In this document: piece by piece, positions 34,687 to 43,681 of the stretch
How positions within the stretch are numbered: position 1 is the first letter of the stretch
How the letters are laid out: every line of letters begins with the position of its first letter
Assembly: GCA_023384105.1 (NCBI GenBank)
Contig: JAHDXR010000002.1
Coordinates: forward strand, 1 to 64,000
DNA length: 64,000 bases
Source of the DNA: Hyphomonadaceae bacterium
Lineage (GTDB): Bacteria; Pseudomonadota; Alphaproteobacteria; Caulobacterales; Aquidulcibacteraceae
Direction of reading: 5' to 3'
The notes under the pieces: model-generated
Databases searched by the model: none
What the model was told of the DNA's origin: nothing
The model's input: only the letters and a program-made list of their open reading frames with translations
Translations under genes and position numbers: made by a program

Positions 34687-36669
34687 CTAGAAAGACCCGC
34701 GAACGCCGAACCAGAAGGTGCGCGGCTGGCCGCGATAGGCGTTCGGATCTTCGTAGCGCTCGTCCGTCAGATTGCTGACGCTGGAGACCAGGGAGATGTT
34801 GTCGTTGAGCTGGAAGCGCCCGGCCAGATTGAACACCTGATAGCCTTCCGCCGGCCCGTTGCCGACATAGCCCCCGCCCAATCCCCAAGGATTGGTATTG
34901 CTGTACAGCACGTCCATCCGATCGCCGCGGTTAAGGTAGGAGAGCGTCAGCACCAGCGGCTCGACCGGCGTCAGCTCAAGCGCGGCGCTCCAGGCGTGCG
35001 GCGGCCGGCGCAGCAATTCCGCGCCGGTAAGGCCGTTGCGCGCGTCCGTGTAGGTGTAGTTCACGCGCAGGCGCAGCATGTCCAGCGGCGCGAGATCGAT
35101 GAAGGCTTCGTAGCCGTCGATCTCCGCTACGCCGACATTGCGGTTCTCGCCCGCGAACGTGATCGGATCGACGGTGACGTATTCGATCAGATTCTCGATC
35201 TCGGAGCTGAAATAGGTGGCGCCGAAGGTCACGCTGCTGAGCGGGCGATAGTCGAAGCCGACTTCCCAGGATTCCCCTTCCTCGGGCGCGAGATCGGGGT
35301 TGGGGATGGTGTAAGCGCTGCTCCCGTACCGCTCGTTCAGAGTCGGCGCCTTGAACGAGGAGCCGGTCGAGGCGTAGAGCCGGGCGCCGATTTCCGGCAA
35401 TTGCAGCACTGCGCCGATATTCCAGGTGGTCGCTTCGTCGAAATTGTCGTTGTCGTCGCGCCGCACCGAGGCGGAGAGATCGACTCGGCCGGCAAGGCGC
35501 GCACGCGCCATCGCATAGATTCCGAGCGCGTCCTCCGCGCGCGAGAGCGGATCCGAATAACCGCCCGAAACATCGATGTCTTCGCGTTGCCATTCGACGC
35601 CGCCGCTGAGCACGACATCATGCAGCGCGCCGGCGCTGCCGAGATTCAGCGTGTTGCGCCAATTGGCGAAGCTGCGCACGCCCTCGGCTTCGGACGAAGG
35701 CGCGGGGAAGCTCTGGTTGACGTCGGCCGCGTCGCGACTGGTGCGCTCATTGCGAACCTCGCCGACGTTGAGTTCGGTTTCGTAGAGATCGCCAAACAGC
35801 GATAAGCGCGGGCCAAGGCGCCAGACGAAGTATTCGTCGTCCCCGGTGCGGCCGATGCGGTCGAGCGCGCTATCGTCGAAATCCGCTTCCGATTGGCGCC
35901 AGCGTACAAGGCCCCGCAGCGTGATGTTGTCGGTGAAGCTGAAATCGGCGACGCCCGTGATCGTGTCGAACGAGGCGGTGTCGTCCTCGCCGAGATTGTC
36001 GGGAAAGCGATCGGCCACATTGTTGAAGCCGGCGGTTTCATAATGTTCGCCGGTAACCGCGTAGGAAATCGGCCCCGCGGAACCGACGGCGCCCGCGGAG
36101 AGGCGATAGCTCTCGCGCGAGCCGGCGCCGATCTCGAAGAAGGGCGCGATCGGCCGATCGCCGCCCACGCGCGGGATGAAATTGATGACCCCGCCGATGG
36201 CGTCGCTGCCATAGACGGAAGAAGCCGCTCCGCGAACGACCTCGATGCGTTCCAGTCCCGACACCGTGTCCTGGCCGAAATTATACTGCCCGTTGGGCGC
36301 GGAGGCGTCATTCAGGCGAATGCCGTCGAAAAGCGCTAGCGTGTGCTTGGAATTCGTACCGCGCGAAAACATCGAAGTGATCGCGCCGGCCCCGCCGCTT
36401 TGCACCACGTTCAAGCCTGGCGTCTGTGCGAGCGCATCGACGGCGGTGACGTAGTTGCGGTTCTCCATCTCCGCGCGTGTGACCACATCAACGCGGGCGG
36501 CGATCCGCTCAACAGATGTTTGCGTGCGCGTTGCGGTGACGACGATTTCCGCATCGTCGCCGTTATTGGCGTCCTGCGCGAGCGCGGGCTGCGCATGGCC
36601 GGCCGCCAGCATCAGCGCCAACGCGACTATTGAAACATTTCCCTCAATAAACCGACGATAATTCGTCAT
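34687..36669 (-). CDS. BtuB-like TonB-dependent receptor
   Basis: The 660-residue outer-membrane receptor has a signal peptide (MTNYRRFIEGNVSIVALALMLAAGHAQPALA), the TonB-box-like EIVVTATRTQTSVERI, the plug VVTRAEMENRNYVTAVDALAQTPGLNVVQSGG, LFDGIRLNDASAPNGQYNF and a barrel ending WFGVRGSF. The plug resembles cobalamin/BtuB-type receptors, but no B12 riboswitch was found upstream and the substrate is unknown. The ribosome binding site (AAGGGGG) can be masked by a hairpin at 36676-36708. An HTH regulator gene is divergent. Confidence 0.88.
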   Translation of the reverse strand: MTNYRRFIEGNVSIVALALMLAAGHAQPALAQDANNGDDAEIVVTATRTQTSVERIAARVDVVTRAEMENRNYVTAVDALAQTPGLNVVQSGGAGAITSMFSRGTNSKHTLALFDGIRLNDASAPNGQYNFGQDTVSGLERIEVVRGAASSVYGSDAIGGVINFIPRVGGDRPIAPFFEIGAGSRESYRLSAGAVGSAGPISYAVTGEHYETAGFNNVADRFPDNLGEDDTASFDTITGVADFSFTDNITLRGLVRWRQSEADFDDSALDRIGRTGDDEYFVWRLGPRLSLFGDLYETELNVGEVRNERTSRDAADVNQSFPAPSSEAEGVRSFANWRNTLNLGSAGALHDVVLSGGVEWQREDIDVSGGYSDPLSRAEDALGIYAMARARLAGRVDLSASVRRDDNDNFDEATTWNIGAVLQLPEIGARLYASTGSSFKAPTLNERYGSSAYTIPNPDLAPEEGESWEVGFDYRPLSSVTFGATYFSSEIENLIEYVTVDPITFAGENRNVGVAEIDGYEAFIDLAPLDMLRLRVNYTYTDARNGLTGAELLRRPPHAWSAALELTPVEPLVLTLSYLNRGDRMDVLYSNTNPWGLGGGYVGNGPAEGYQVFNLAGRFQLNDNISLVSSVSNLTDERYEDPNAYRGQPRTFWFGVRGSF

Positions 36670-36675
36670 GGATCG

Positions 36676-36708
36676 CCCCCTTCGTCTGCGCGGCGCGACT
36701 TAAGGGGG
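36676..36708 (-). promoter_or_regulatory. Leader hairpin masking the ribosome binding site of the BtuB-like receptor
   Basis: The minus-strand leader contains CCCCCTT (36702-36708 on the minus read) pairing with AAGGGGG (36676-36682 on the minus read), the ribosome binding site 6 bases before the ATG at 36669. The loop has 19 bases. The geometry would block translation until something opens it; I cannot assign a ligand. Confidence 0.45.
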
Positions 36709-36846
36709 CACTGCAACAACTCTGTCACACGCTTTGCATATTTCTGCGACAGGGACGCATAAAAGCGCATGCGACGGCTGCGGCCGCTTTTTTGCGCGTC
36801 CGGGCCGCTTCTAGTATGCTGACGCGATCCGAAGGAGAGAGCTGTT

Positions 36847-37461
36847 GTGGCCGATGAATATTGGCCTCGCCTGATCAAGGCGTTGCGTGCGCGCGAGGGC
36901 ATGACCCAGAGTGAATTGGGCGAGCGCTTGGGCGTGGATCAATCAGCCGTCTCGCGTTGGGAGCGTGCGGTCGATGCGCCGAACCTAAGTTTGCGCCGCG
37001 CTCTGCGCGATCTGTACAAGCGCAACTTCGCCAGCAAGCAGGATCAGGCGTTGCGCCGGCGCGTGCAGGCGGCTTTTCTGCCGTCCACCCTGGTGGGACG
37101 CGGGGCGGTGTTTCTTGAGATCAATGAAGTCTGCGCCCGAGAAGCCCGCCTATCGCGCCATGCGCTCCAGGGACGCTCGATCTACGGGGCTTTCGGCGCC
37201 AAGACCGATGAAGTGACTCAGCAATGGGAGCGCGGCGGCATCTTTGATGGCGATGTGATGATGAGCATGTCCGTCAATCGCCTGGATTTGGGGAAAGGCA
37301 ATCGCATTTTTATCCGCACGCTCGACACCCCTTACGTCGCCAGCGACGGCGAGATTTGGTGCCTCACCGAACTCAAGCGCATTTCCCGCGCGCAATACGA
37401 AACGCTGTATCGTGAATGGGGCGCCGACACCGTGTCGTTTCCATTTGACGAGATGTGCTAG
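36847..37461 (+). CDS. XRE-type HTH regulator with C-terminal PAS-like domain
   Basis: The 204-residue protein starts (GTG at 36847, with AGGAG in front) with an XRE helix-turn-helix, LIKALRAREGMTQSELGERLGVDQSAVSRWERAVDAP, followed by a linker and a C-terminal domain with FLEINEVCAREARLSRHALQGRSIYGAFGAK that looks PAS-like. It is divergent from the BtuB-like receptor operon, so it is a good candidate controller of it. No ligand known. Confidence 0.75.
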   Translation: MADEYWPRLIKALRAREGMTQSELGERLGVDQSAVSRWERAVDAPNLSLRRALRDLYKRNFASKQDQALRRRVQAAFLPSTLVGRGAVFLEINEVCAREARLSRHALQGRSIYGAFGAKTDEVTQQWERGGIFDGDVMMSMSVNRLDLGKGNRIFIRTLDTPYVASDGEIWCLTELKRISRAQYETLYREWGADTVSFPFDEMC

Positions 37462-37569
37462 ACGCATCCGGAGCGCCTGCGGCGAGAGTAATTCGAAACA
37501 TTCTGTGTCTGTTCAGATTCGACGATGACGGCAGAAGAGCGCGAGTTACGCCGGGCCGCACAGTTTCGC

Positions 37570-39099
37570 TTAGTTCACCTGGCGCTCCTTGTCGCGCCAG
37601 TAGGGCTTTCGCAGTTCGTTCTTCAGGATTTTTCCGACTGCCGACAGGGGCAGGGGAGAACGGCGAATTTCGAGGCTGCGCGGCGTTTTGTAGCCGGCGA
37701 TCAGCCGTTTGCAGTGCTGGTAGATTTCTTCATATGTGGGTTCTGTTCCCGGCTTGGGCACGATGATGGCGTGCACGCGCTCGCCCCAATGCGCATCGGG
37801 AACGCCGATGACGGCGACCTCCGCGACCTTTGGATGTGTCGCGACCGCGCGTTCGACCTCGGCGGAGTACACGTTTTCCCCGCCGCTAATGATCATGTCC
37901 TTAACGCGGTCGCAGATGTAGAGGTAGCCGTCGGCGTCCAGATAACCGGCGTCGCCGGTGTGCACCCGGCCGTTCCTGAGCGCAGAGGCGGTTTCAACGT
38001 CCTTGTTGAGGTAGCCCGACATTACGAACGCGCCCCGAATGCATATCTCCCCCACCTCGCCTTCCCCGGCTTGCCCGCCGTCGGAGCGGATCACGCTGAT
38101 TTCGCAACCGACGCTTGATCGGCCGACTGCGCCTTGCCGTCCGCTTTGATCGTCAGGCAGCATTACGCCGGCGCCGCAAGTTTCGGTTTGGCCGAAAACC
38201 TGCACCAGGCGGGCGCCCGCGAAGAGCCGTCGCGCGCTCGCCTGTCGCTCTTCTTCGATGGGCGCGCCGCCATAGATAAGAATGCGCACGCTTTGCAGAT
38301 GGTCGGGTCTCACATCGGCGGAATCGACGAGCGTGCCGATCATGGAAGGGACAAGGCTGCAAATTTGAACCTGATGCTTCCTGACCAGGTCGGAATAGGC
38401 CGTCGGGTCGAAGCGCGGCATGAACACATGAGACCCGCCGAGGACGGTCACGGCGAAAGTGTGTCCAAGATCCCCAAGGTGAAACATCGGCAGAGCATGA
38501 ATGTATCGCGCTCCGTGAGGGTACTGCGCATCGAGCGCGATCGTGAGCGCCGCCGCGAAAAGCGAGGCGGCCGTATGAACGACGCCCTTCGGGAAGCCGG
38601 TCGTTCCGCCCGTGTAGAAGACGCCAGCAATGTCGTTCAGCGACTGTTGAAAGGGCGATGCGGGGGGCGTGCTGCGGATCAGCGCATCGGCATCGTGCGC
38701 AGCGCCCGATCCAGGCGTCAACGCCACCATGCCTTGGAGAGACGGCCGCGCTTCTGCGCACCGATACGCCATTTCCGCGAACGCGCCGTCAAAGAGCAAA
38801 AAAGAGATGCCGGCGTCGTCGATGCTGTACAAGTGCTCCGGCAGCGCCCAGCGCGTGTTCATGGGGACCGCCACTGCGCCCGCCCACCAGATTGCGTAGA
38901 GGGATTCCAGAAAATGGTCCGCATTCTGGGCAAGCAGCCCCACCTTCGACCGAGGTTTGACGCCGATGCGTGTGAGCCCCGCAGCCAGGCGAGCGATACG
39001 ATCGCAGAACTCAGCGTGCGTGCGTTCGCGGCCGCTGTCTATCGTCGCGATTGCGTTCGGCGTCAGGCGTGCGGCGCGGCGGACAGATTCCAGGATCAC
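37570..39099 (-). CDS. Acyl-CoA ligase (AMP-forming)
   Basis: The 509-residue protein is a class I adenylate-forming enzyme. The P-loop FYTGGTTGFPKG is at residues 161-172, then QVFGQTETCG, VHTGDAGYLDADGYLYICDR, ISGGENVYSAEVE and SAVGKILKNELR with the catalytic Lys. It activates a carboxylic acid as acyl-CoA via acyl-AMP. The start of the divergent nitronate monooxygenase-like gene is 140 bases away, so they share an intergenic control region. Confidence 0.9.
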   Translation of the reverse strand: MILESVRRAARLTPNAIATIDSGRERTHAEFCDRIARLAAGLTRIGVKPRSKVGLLAQNADHFLESLYAIWWAGAVAVPMNTRWALPEHLYSIDDAGISFLLFDGAFAEMAYRCAEARPSLQGMVALTPGSGAAHDADALIRSTPPASPFQQSLNDIAGVFYTGGTTGFPKGVVHTAASLFAAALTIALDAQYPHGARYIHALPMFHLGDLGHTFAVTVLGGSHVFMPRFDPTAYSDLVRKHQVQICSLVPSMIGTLVDSADVRPDHLQSVRILIYGGAPIEEERQASARRLFAGARLVQVFGQTETCGAGVMLPDDQSGRQGAVGRSSVGCEISVIRSDGGQAGEGEVGEICIRGAFVMSGYLNKDVETASALRNGRVHTGDAGYLDADGYLYICDRVKDMIISGGENVYSAEVERAVATHPKVAEVAVIGVPDAHWGERVHAIIVPKPGTEPTYEEIYQHCKRLIAGYKTPRSLEIRRSPLPLSAVGKILKNELRKPYWRDKERQVN

Positions 39100-39240
39100 G
39101 GCACACTCCCTTAGACCTCGCTGTGTGCGCGGATATCAAACCAGCCGGCGTGCGGCGTCAAATTCCAGGAAGTGATAGGTAGAGTACAAGTTCGCATTGG
39201 ACCTCCGGCGCATCCCACATTCACCCTGACCTCGAGGCGG

Positions 39241-40188
39241 GTGCAGGATATTGATGCCGTGAAACTGAGCGTTCCTCTTATCGTCGCGCCGATGCTGCGC
39301 ATTTCGGGGCCCGATCTTGTGATCGCCAGCTGCAATGCCGGCGTGGTGGGGGCTTTCCCGGCGCTCAACGCGGCTTCTGGCGCAGAACTGGACAATTGGC
39401 TGGCGAGAATTTCGCGCAACAGCGAGGAGTCCGGCGTACCGTATGCGGTAAACGTGATTGCGCACGGAAGCAATCGCCGGCTCGCCGACGACCTGTCGGT
39501 GATCGTGTCACATCGCTCACCCTTGGTGATCGCAAGCGTTGGGTCGCCGGAAAATGTCGTTGCCGCCGTGAAGGGCTATGGCGGGACGGTGTACTCCGAC
39601 GTCGTCAGCATTCGTCATGCCCGCAAAGCGGCGAGCATCGGCGTAGACGGCATGGTTCTGCTCTGCGCGGGCGCCGGAGGGCAGACGGGTTGGCTCAATC
39701 CGTTCGCATTCGTTGAAGCGGTCCGGGAGTTCTACGACGGTGCGTTAGCGGTGGCGGGAAGCATCACCCACGGCCGCCAGCTTGCGGCGCTTGAGCTGAT
39801 CGGCGCCAATTTCGGATATGCGGGAACGGCGTTCATTGTGGCGAACGAAAGCATGGCGACGGAGGACTATCGCGCAGCCATCGTGCGCGCCGTCGCGGAC
39901 GATGTTTTCGCCACGCGCGCGTTGACGGGAATCCCGACAAATGTCCTGCGGAACAGCGCCGCTGGGGTTGGGATCACCGACGATACGGAGTGGGCCAGTC
40001 CGGAGCAGAAGTACGACATGCGCCACATCAAGCTCGGCAAGCATGTTCACAGCGCCGGTCACGGCGTCGGCGCCGTGCATCGCGAGGAGTCGTGCGCCGC
40101 GATCGTCGCTCGTTTCACAGAACAGTATCGAGTGGCTTGCGCTGGCGAGGCGGCAGCGGCGCCGAGGGTGTCTCGGCAAGGGACCTGA
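39241..40188 (+). CDS. Nitronate monooxygenase family protein (2-nitropropane dioxygenase-like)
   Basis: The 315-residue TIM-barrel flavoprotein begins PLIVAPMLRISGPDLVIASCNAGVVGAFPALNA, the hallmark N-terminal of the NMO/2-nitropropane dioxygenase family, and continues with the FMN-phosphate stretch VDGMVLLCAGAGGQTG and GSITHGRQLAALELIGANFGYAGTAF. The start is uncertain: GTG at 39241 gives a homologue-sized N-terminus, but GTG codons at 39172 and 39259 are also possible. Members oxidise nitronates or, in some cases, act as enoyl reductases. It is divergent from the acyl-CoA ligase and 62 bases upstream of a LysR gene on the same strand. Confidence 0.85.
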   Translation: MQDIDAVKLSVPLIVAPMLRISGPDLVIASCNAGVVGAFPALNAASGAELDNWLARISRNSEESGVPYAVNVIAHGSNRRLADDLSVIVSHRSPLVIASVGSPENVVAAVKGYGGTVYSDVVSIRHARKAASIGVDGMVLLCAGAGGQTGWLNPFAFVEAVREFYDGALAVAGSITHGRQLAALELIGANFGYAGTAFIVANESMATEDYRAAIVRAVADDVFATRALTGIPTNVLRNSAAGVGITDDTEWASPEQKYDMRHIKLGKHVHSAGHGVGAVHREESCAAIVARFTEQYRVACAGEAAAAPRVSRQGT

Positions 40189-40250
40189 ATTGTGGATCGA
40201 CGCGTCTGGTCTATAGTCAGGCTTTGCTGCGAGCCACGTGGGAGAGCTTT

Positions 40251-41159
40251 GTGATTGATCTCCGCAAGATCCGCCACCTGCTGGGCGTGGTGGAATTCGG
40301 CGGTTTTGCTAATGCTGCAGATGCGCTGAACATCACGCAATCGGCGCTTACGAAGAGCGTGCAGAGTATCGAGGCGACGCTGGGCTTTCGGGTGCTGGAG
40401 CGAACCTCCCGCGGGGTGTTCCCCACCGCGGAAGGGGAATGGTTCATCGAGCGCGCGACGCGATTGTTGGCCGACGCCGAGTTGATTGGAGAGCACAGCC
40501 GCGCCGTGCGCGAACTCAGGGGAGGCCGCCTGCGGGTGGGGGTTGCGCCTGCGGCATTTGACTGGGTCGCGGCGACGCCGGCGGCCGAATTTGCGCGCAT
40601 CTATCCGTTGGTGAAGCTCGAACTGGTCAACGAAAATGTCGATATGATCCGACGCTTCCTGCTGCAGGGAAGGGTTGATGTCGCGCTGGGCGTGCTCGGC
40701 GAACTGGAATGTGAACCGGAACTCGTAATCACGCTTCTGCGCAAATATTCGGTCCACATGTTCGTTCGGAGAGGCCACCCTCTCGACCTCGACGAACGCC
40801 CCGAGCCCGAGGCCCTGTTTCGCTATCCAATGGTAGGCACGCCGCGGGCGGAGCCGCTCTACTCGGCTTATCGGGCGATGCGGCCGCAGGATATTACCGA
40901 TCCAGAAGTCTTCCACTATGTGGCGGACTCGTTTCCTCTTGTTATGCGACTGGTGCAGGCGACGGATGCGTTCTCGATGGTGGTGGAGGCGCGGGCGCTC
41001 GATCCACGATTTCAGGCGCGTTTTAGAACCTGGCGCACCTATGACGCGCTGCCACCCCATCTGACTATTTATGCGGCCACGCGCGTGAGTTCCGTTGCCT
41101 CCCCCGCAGTCAAACGATTTCTGGCGCTTTGCGCCGAAAAGATGTTTGACGCATCGTAG
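40251..41159 (+). CDS. LysR-family transcriptional regulator
   Basis: The 302-residue regulator starts (GTG at 40251, with GGGAG in front) with VIDLRKIRHLLGVVEFGGFANAADALNITQSALTKSVQSIE, an HTH of the LysR type, and continues with an effector-binding domain (RGGRLRVGVAPAAFDWVAA). It is between the NMO-like gene and a TonB receptor. A 10-base palindrome (ATTACGTAAT) at 41339-41348 lies upstream of that receptor and may be its site. Confidence 0.85.
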   Translation: MIDLRKIRHLLGVVEFGGFANAADALNITQSALTKSVQSIEATLGFRVLERTSRGVFPTAEGEWFIERATRLLADAELIGEHSRAVRELRGGRLRVGVAPAAFDWVAATPAAEFARIYPLVKLELVNENVDMIRRFLLQGRVDVALGVLGELECEPELVITLLRKYSVHMFVRRGHPLDLDERPEPEALFRYPMVGTPRAEPLYSAYRAMRPQDITDPEVFHYVADSFPLVMRLVQATDAFSMVVEARALDPRFQARFRTWRTYDALPPHLTIYAATRVSSVASPAVKRFLALCAEKMFDAS

Positions 41160-41177
41160 TCGGCCCCACGGGCCGAC
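41159..41177 (+). terminator. Hairpin at the LysR gene end
   Basis: GTCGGCCC (41159-41166), loop CAC, GGGCCGAC (41170-41177): an 8-bp perfect stem that starts in the LysR stop codon. There is no T run, so Rho-independent termination is not certain. Confidence 0.45.
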
Positions 41178-41335
41178 AGTGGAATGCGAGGGCGTCGATG
41201 GGGAAGCTTGTGCTTCTCATATGCGAAATCTGCGTAGCGGATTCGATGCGCCTCGTCGGAGCTGCCGAGATGTATCCGGCGACATTGCGTCGCGGCGATG
41301 TTGCGGCCGACGCCCAGGCCGGACAAGTCGCGGAA

Positions 41336-41351
41336 GGGATTACGTAATTCC
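41336..41351. promoter_or_regulatory. GGGATTACGTAATTCCC-like palindrome upstream of TonB receptor
   Basis: The perfect palindrome ATTACGTAAT (41339-41348) is flanked by GGG and, after one extra T, CCC. It lies 78 bases before the receptor start at 41426. A regulator dimer, perhaps the LysR protein just upstream, could bind. This is a prediction from shape only. Confidence 0.35.
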
Positions 41352-41425
41352 CAGATTGAATTGGACGGTTCGATTCATTGCGATGAACACTACCCATCAA
41401 CAAGAAGCAAGAGATGGGGAGAGAT

Positions 41426-43621
41426 ATGATTCCGTCCAAGTTGCGCGACACCCGCGCCGCGCTCGGTGTGGTTGGCGCCCTCCTGGCGTCGACGATGTCG
41501 CCGGCGTGGGCGCAAACCGAAGACGAGAGCGGCGGCGGCCCCCTGGATGAGATCGTCGTCACTGCAACGAAGCGCGGCGTTGCGGAATCGGCTCAGGATG
41601 TGCCCGTTGCGATAACAGCTTTTAGCGCCGAGCAACTCGACCGCCTTCAGGTGCAGGACCTCTCCGACCTCACGACTGCGGCGCCGAACGTGTCGCTCGA
41701 TACGGTCGGCAATGCGCCCGGCTACGCGAATTTCACTATTCGAGGACTCGGCATCAACAGCTCCATTCCGTCGGTGGAGCCGGCGGTGGGCATGTTCGTC
41801 GATGGCGTTTATCTGGGAATGTCCGCCGGCGTTGTGATCAACATGTCCGACGTGGAGAGCGTCGAACTGCTGCGCGGGCCGCAGGGTCTTCTCTACGGCC
41901 GCAATACTACAGGCGGTGCGGTGCTCCTGCGAACGCGGAGGCCGGGACGGGAGTTTGCAGTCCGTGGACGCGCCGACATTTCCACGGGCCCCGAGTACGC
42001 GACCAGCCTGAGCATTGAAGGACCTCTTGCGGGTGAAGCGCTGCGCGCCAGCCTCGCCGGTTATTACGGCAAAGACGAGGGCTGGTTCACGAACGGATTC
42101 GATGGCGCCTCCTTTGGCGCCTCCGAAACGCGTTACCTGCGTCCGACGATCATTTGGGAGCCGTCGCCCGACATTGATCTCACGCTCATCCTGGAGCGCG
42201 GAGCGGTCGACGGCGACGGTCCGCCCGAGCAGAATTCCGGGGCGTTCTCGGGGTTCGACATCTCGATCAATTTCCCGGGCTACGTGCACATGGACTGGAC
42301 CTCGGCGACGCTGGAGGCCAATTGGCGTGTGGGCGTCGGCGATGGCGTGATCACGTCGGTGACCGGGTATCGGACGCTCGAACAGGGGAACGGGATCGAC
42401 GGAGACGCGCTCCCGACATCGGGCTTCCATGTGCAAACCGCGTTGGATCAGGAGCAGTTCAGCCAGGAATTGAGATATGCGGGTTCATTCGGCCCCTTGG
42501 ACGTCACTGCCGGTCTCTATTATTTCCAGCAGGACTATCTCTACATCGAAGAGCGGAATCTCGTCGGCGGCGCAATCATCTCCGCCTTCGGCGGCGACGT
42601 GGACCAGACAAGCTACGCCGCCTTCAGCCAGCTGACGTGGAATGTCACGCCGACCGTCGCGCTGATCGGCGGCCTGCGCTATTCCTGGGAGGAGAAGGAC
42701 GCGCGCGTCGCAACATTCGCGCCCTCCACCGCGGGATCGCGCTGCTCGCTCGCCGCCAGGACTTGCGATTTCAACTTTCCTGGACCGGGTTTTCCCGGAG
42801 TCTCCGGCGTCGAGAGCTGGGACTCTACGACCCCCATGCTGGGCTTCCAGTGGCGGCCAAACGACGACCTGATGGTCTATGGTCACTGGAGCCAAGGGGT
42901 GCGCAGCGGCGGCTACAATGTTCGGAGCACCAGTCTCACCTTTGCGCCCGGTCCCTACGATCCCGAGTATCAGGATGCGTACGAGCTGGGTATAAAATCG
43001 GATTGGTTCGACGGGCGATTGCGCGCCAACCTCGCGGTGTTCCAGAACCGGTTCGAGGGCATGCAGCGCGACATCAACCAAGCCGATCCATTGTCGGGAG
43101 TCGTGCAGCTCACGCGCAACACCGCCGACGCCACGATCAACGGCGCCGAGCTGGAGATTGCGTGGGCGCCGATCGACAATCTCGTGATCAACACCAATGT
43201 TGGGCATCTCGACGGCAGCTACGATCGCATTCTCTTCGACCTGGATGGGGGTGGGATCGGCCCCTCGGACTACGCGTTGCGCATTCCGCGGCTCGCCGAC
43301 TGGGCCTACAATATCGGCGCCACCTATACGCTGCCGTTACAGAACGGAATCGAATTGGATTGGCATGTGGACTACGGCTATCGCGACGCCGCAGCCTTCA
43401 CCGACAGCAATTCCTCGTTTCTCAGCAAGGTCAATCTTCTGAACGCGCATTTTGGCGCGACGTCGTCAGACGGAATGCGTGTGTCGCTCTATGGCAGAAA
43501 TCTCCTCGATGAGGACACCGAGGGCAGCGTCACGCCCCTGCCAGCTCTAGTGGGCGGAGGCGCGCTCCGCCCGCTGAACAAAGGGCGCGTCATAGGCGTT
43601 TCGTTCTCGTTCCGGCGTTAG
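41426..43621 (+). CDS. TonB-dependent receptor (module A)
   Basis: The 731-residue receptor has a signal peptide (ending MSPAWAQ), a plug beginning LDEIVVTATKRGVAESAQDVPVAITAFSAEQLDRLQ, NFTIRGLGINSSIPSVEPAVGMFVDGVYLGMSAG, and LLRGPQGLLYGRNTTGGAVLL. The barrel ends GVSFSFRR. The ATG at 41426 is chosen because GGGGAGAG precedes it; a second ATG at 41414 lies directly upstream. The next gene, a hydrolase-ligase fusion, begins 61 bases after its stop on the same strand, suggesting that what enters here is hydrolysed and activated. Confidence 0.92.
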   Translation: MIPSKLRDTRAALGVVGALLASTMSPAWAQTEDESGGGPLDEIVVTATKRGVAESAQDVPVAITAFSAEQLDRLQVQDLSDLTTAAPNVSLDTVGNAPGYANFTIRGLGINSSIPSVEPAVGMFVDGVYLGMSAGVVINMSDVESVELLRGPQGLLYGRNTTGGAVLLRTRRPGREFAVRGRADISTGPEYATSLSIEGPLAGEALRASLAGYYGKDEGWFTNGFDGASFGASETRYLRPTIIWEPSPDIDLTLILERGAVDGDGPPEQNSGAFSGFDISINFPGYVHMDWTSATLEANWRVGVGDGVITSVTGYRTLEQGNGIDGDALPTSGFHVQTALDQEQFSQELRYAGSFGPLDVTAGLYYFQQDYLYIEERNLVGGAIISAFGGDVDQTSYAAFSQLTWNVTPTVALIGGLRYSWEEKDARVATFAPSTAGSRCSLAARTCDFNFPGPGFPGVSGVESWDSTTPMLGFQWRPNDDLMVYGHWSQGVRSGGYNVRSTSLTFAPGPYDPEYQDAYELGIKSDWFDGRLRANLAVFQNRFEGMQRDINQADPLSGVVQLTRNTADATINGAELEIAWAPIDNLVINTNVGHLDGSYDRILFDLDGGGIGPSDYALRIPRLADWAYNIGATYTLPLQNGIELDWHVDYGYRDAAAFTDSNSSFLSKVNLLNAHFGATSSDGMRVSLYGRNLLDEDTEGSVTPLPALVGGGALRPLNKGRVIGVSFSFRR

Positions 43622-43681
43622 CGCCGGAACGGCTGCGTTTGGCGCCATCCGCTTCATTGGTGAAGGGCGTGGGAGGAGGTC

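Noticed and set aside
36670-36846. Cobalamin riboswitch before the BtuB-like receptor
   Set aside because: No B12-box (GCCACTG) or the conserved core was found; only a simple RBS hairpin.
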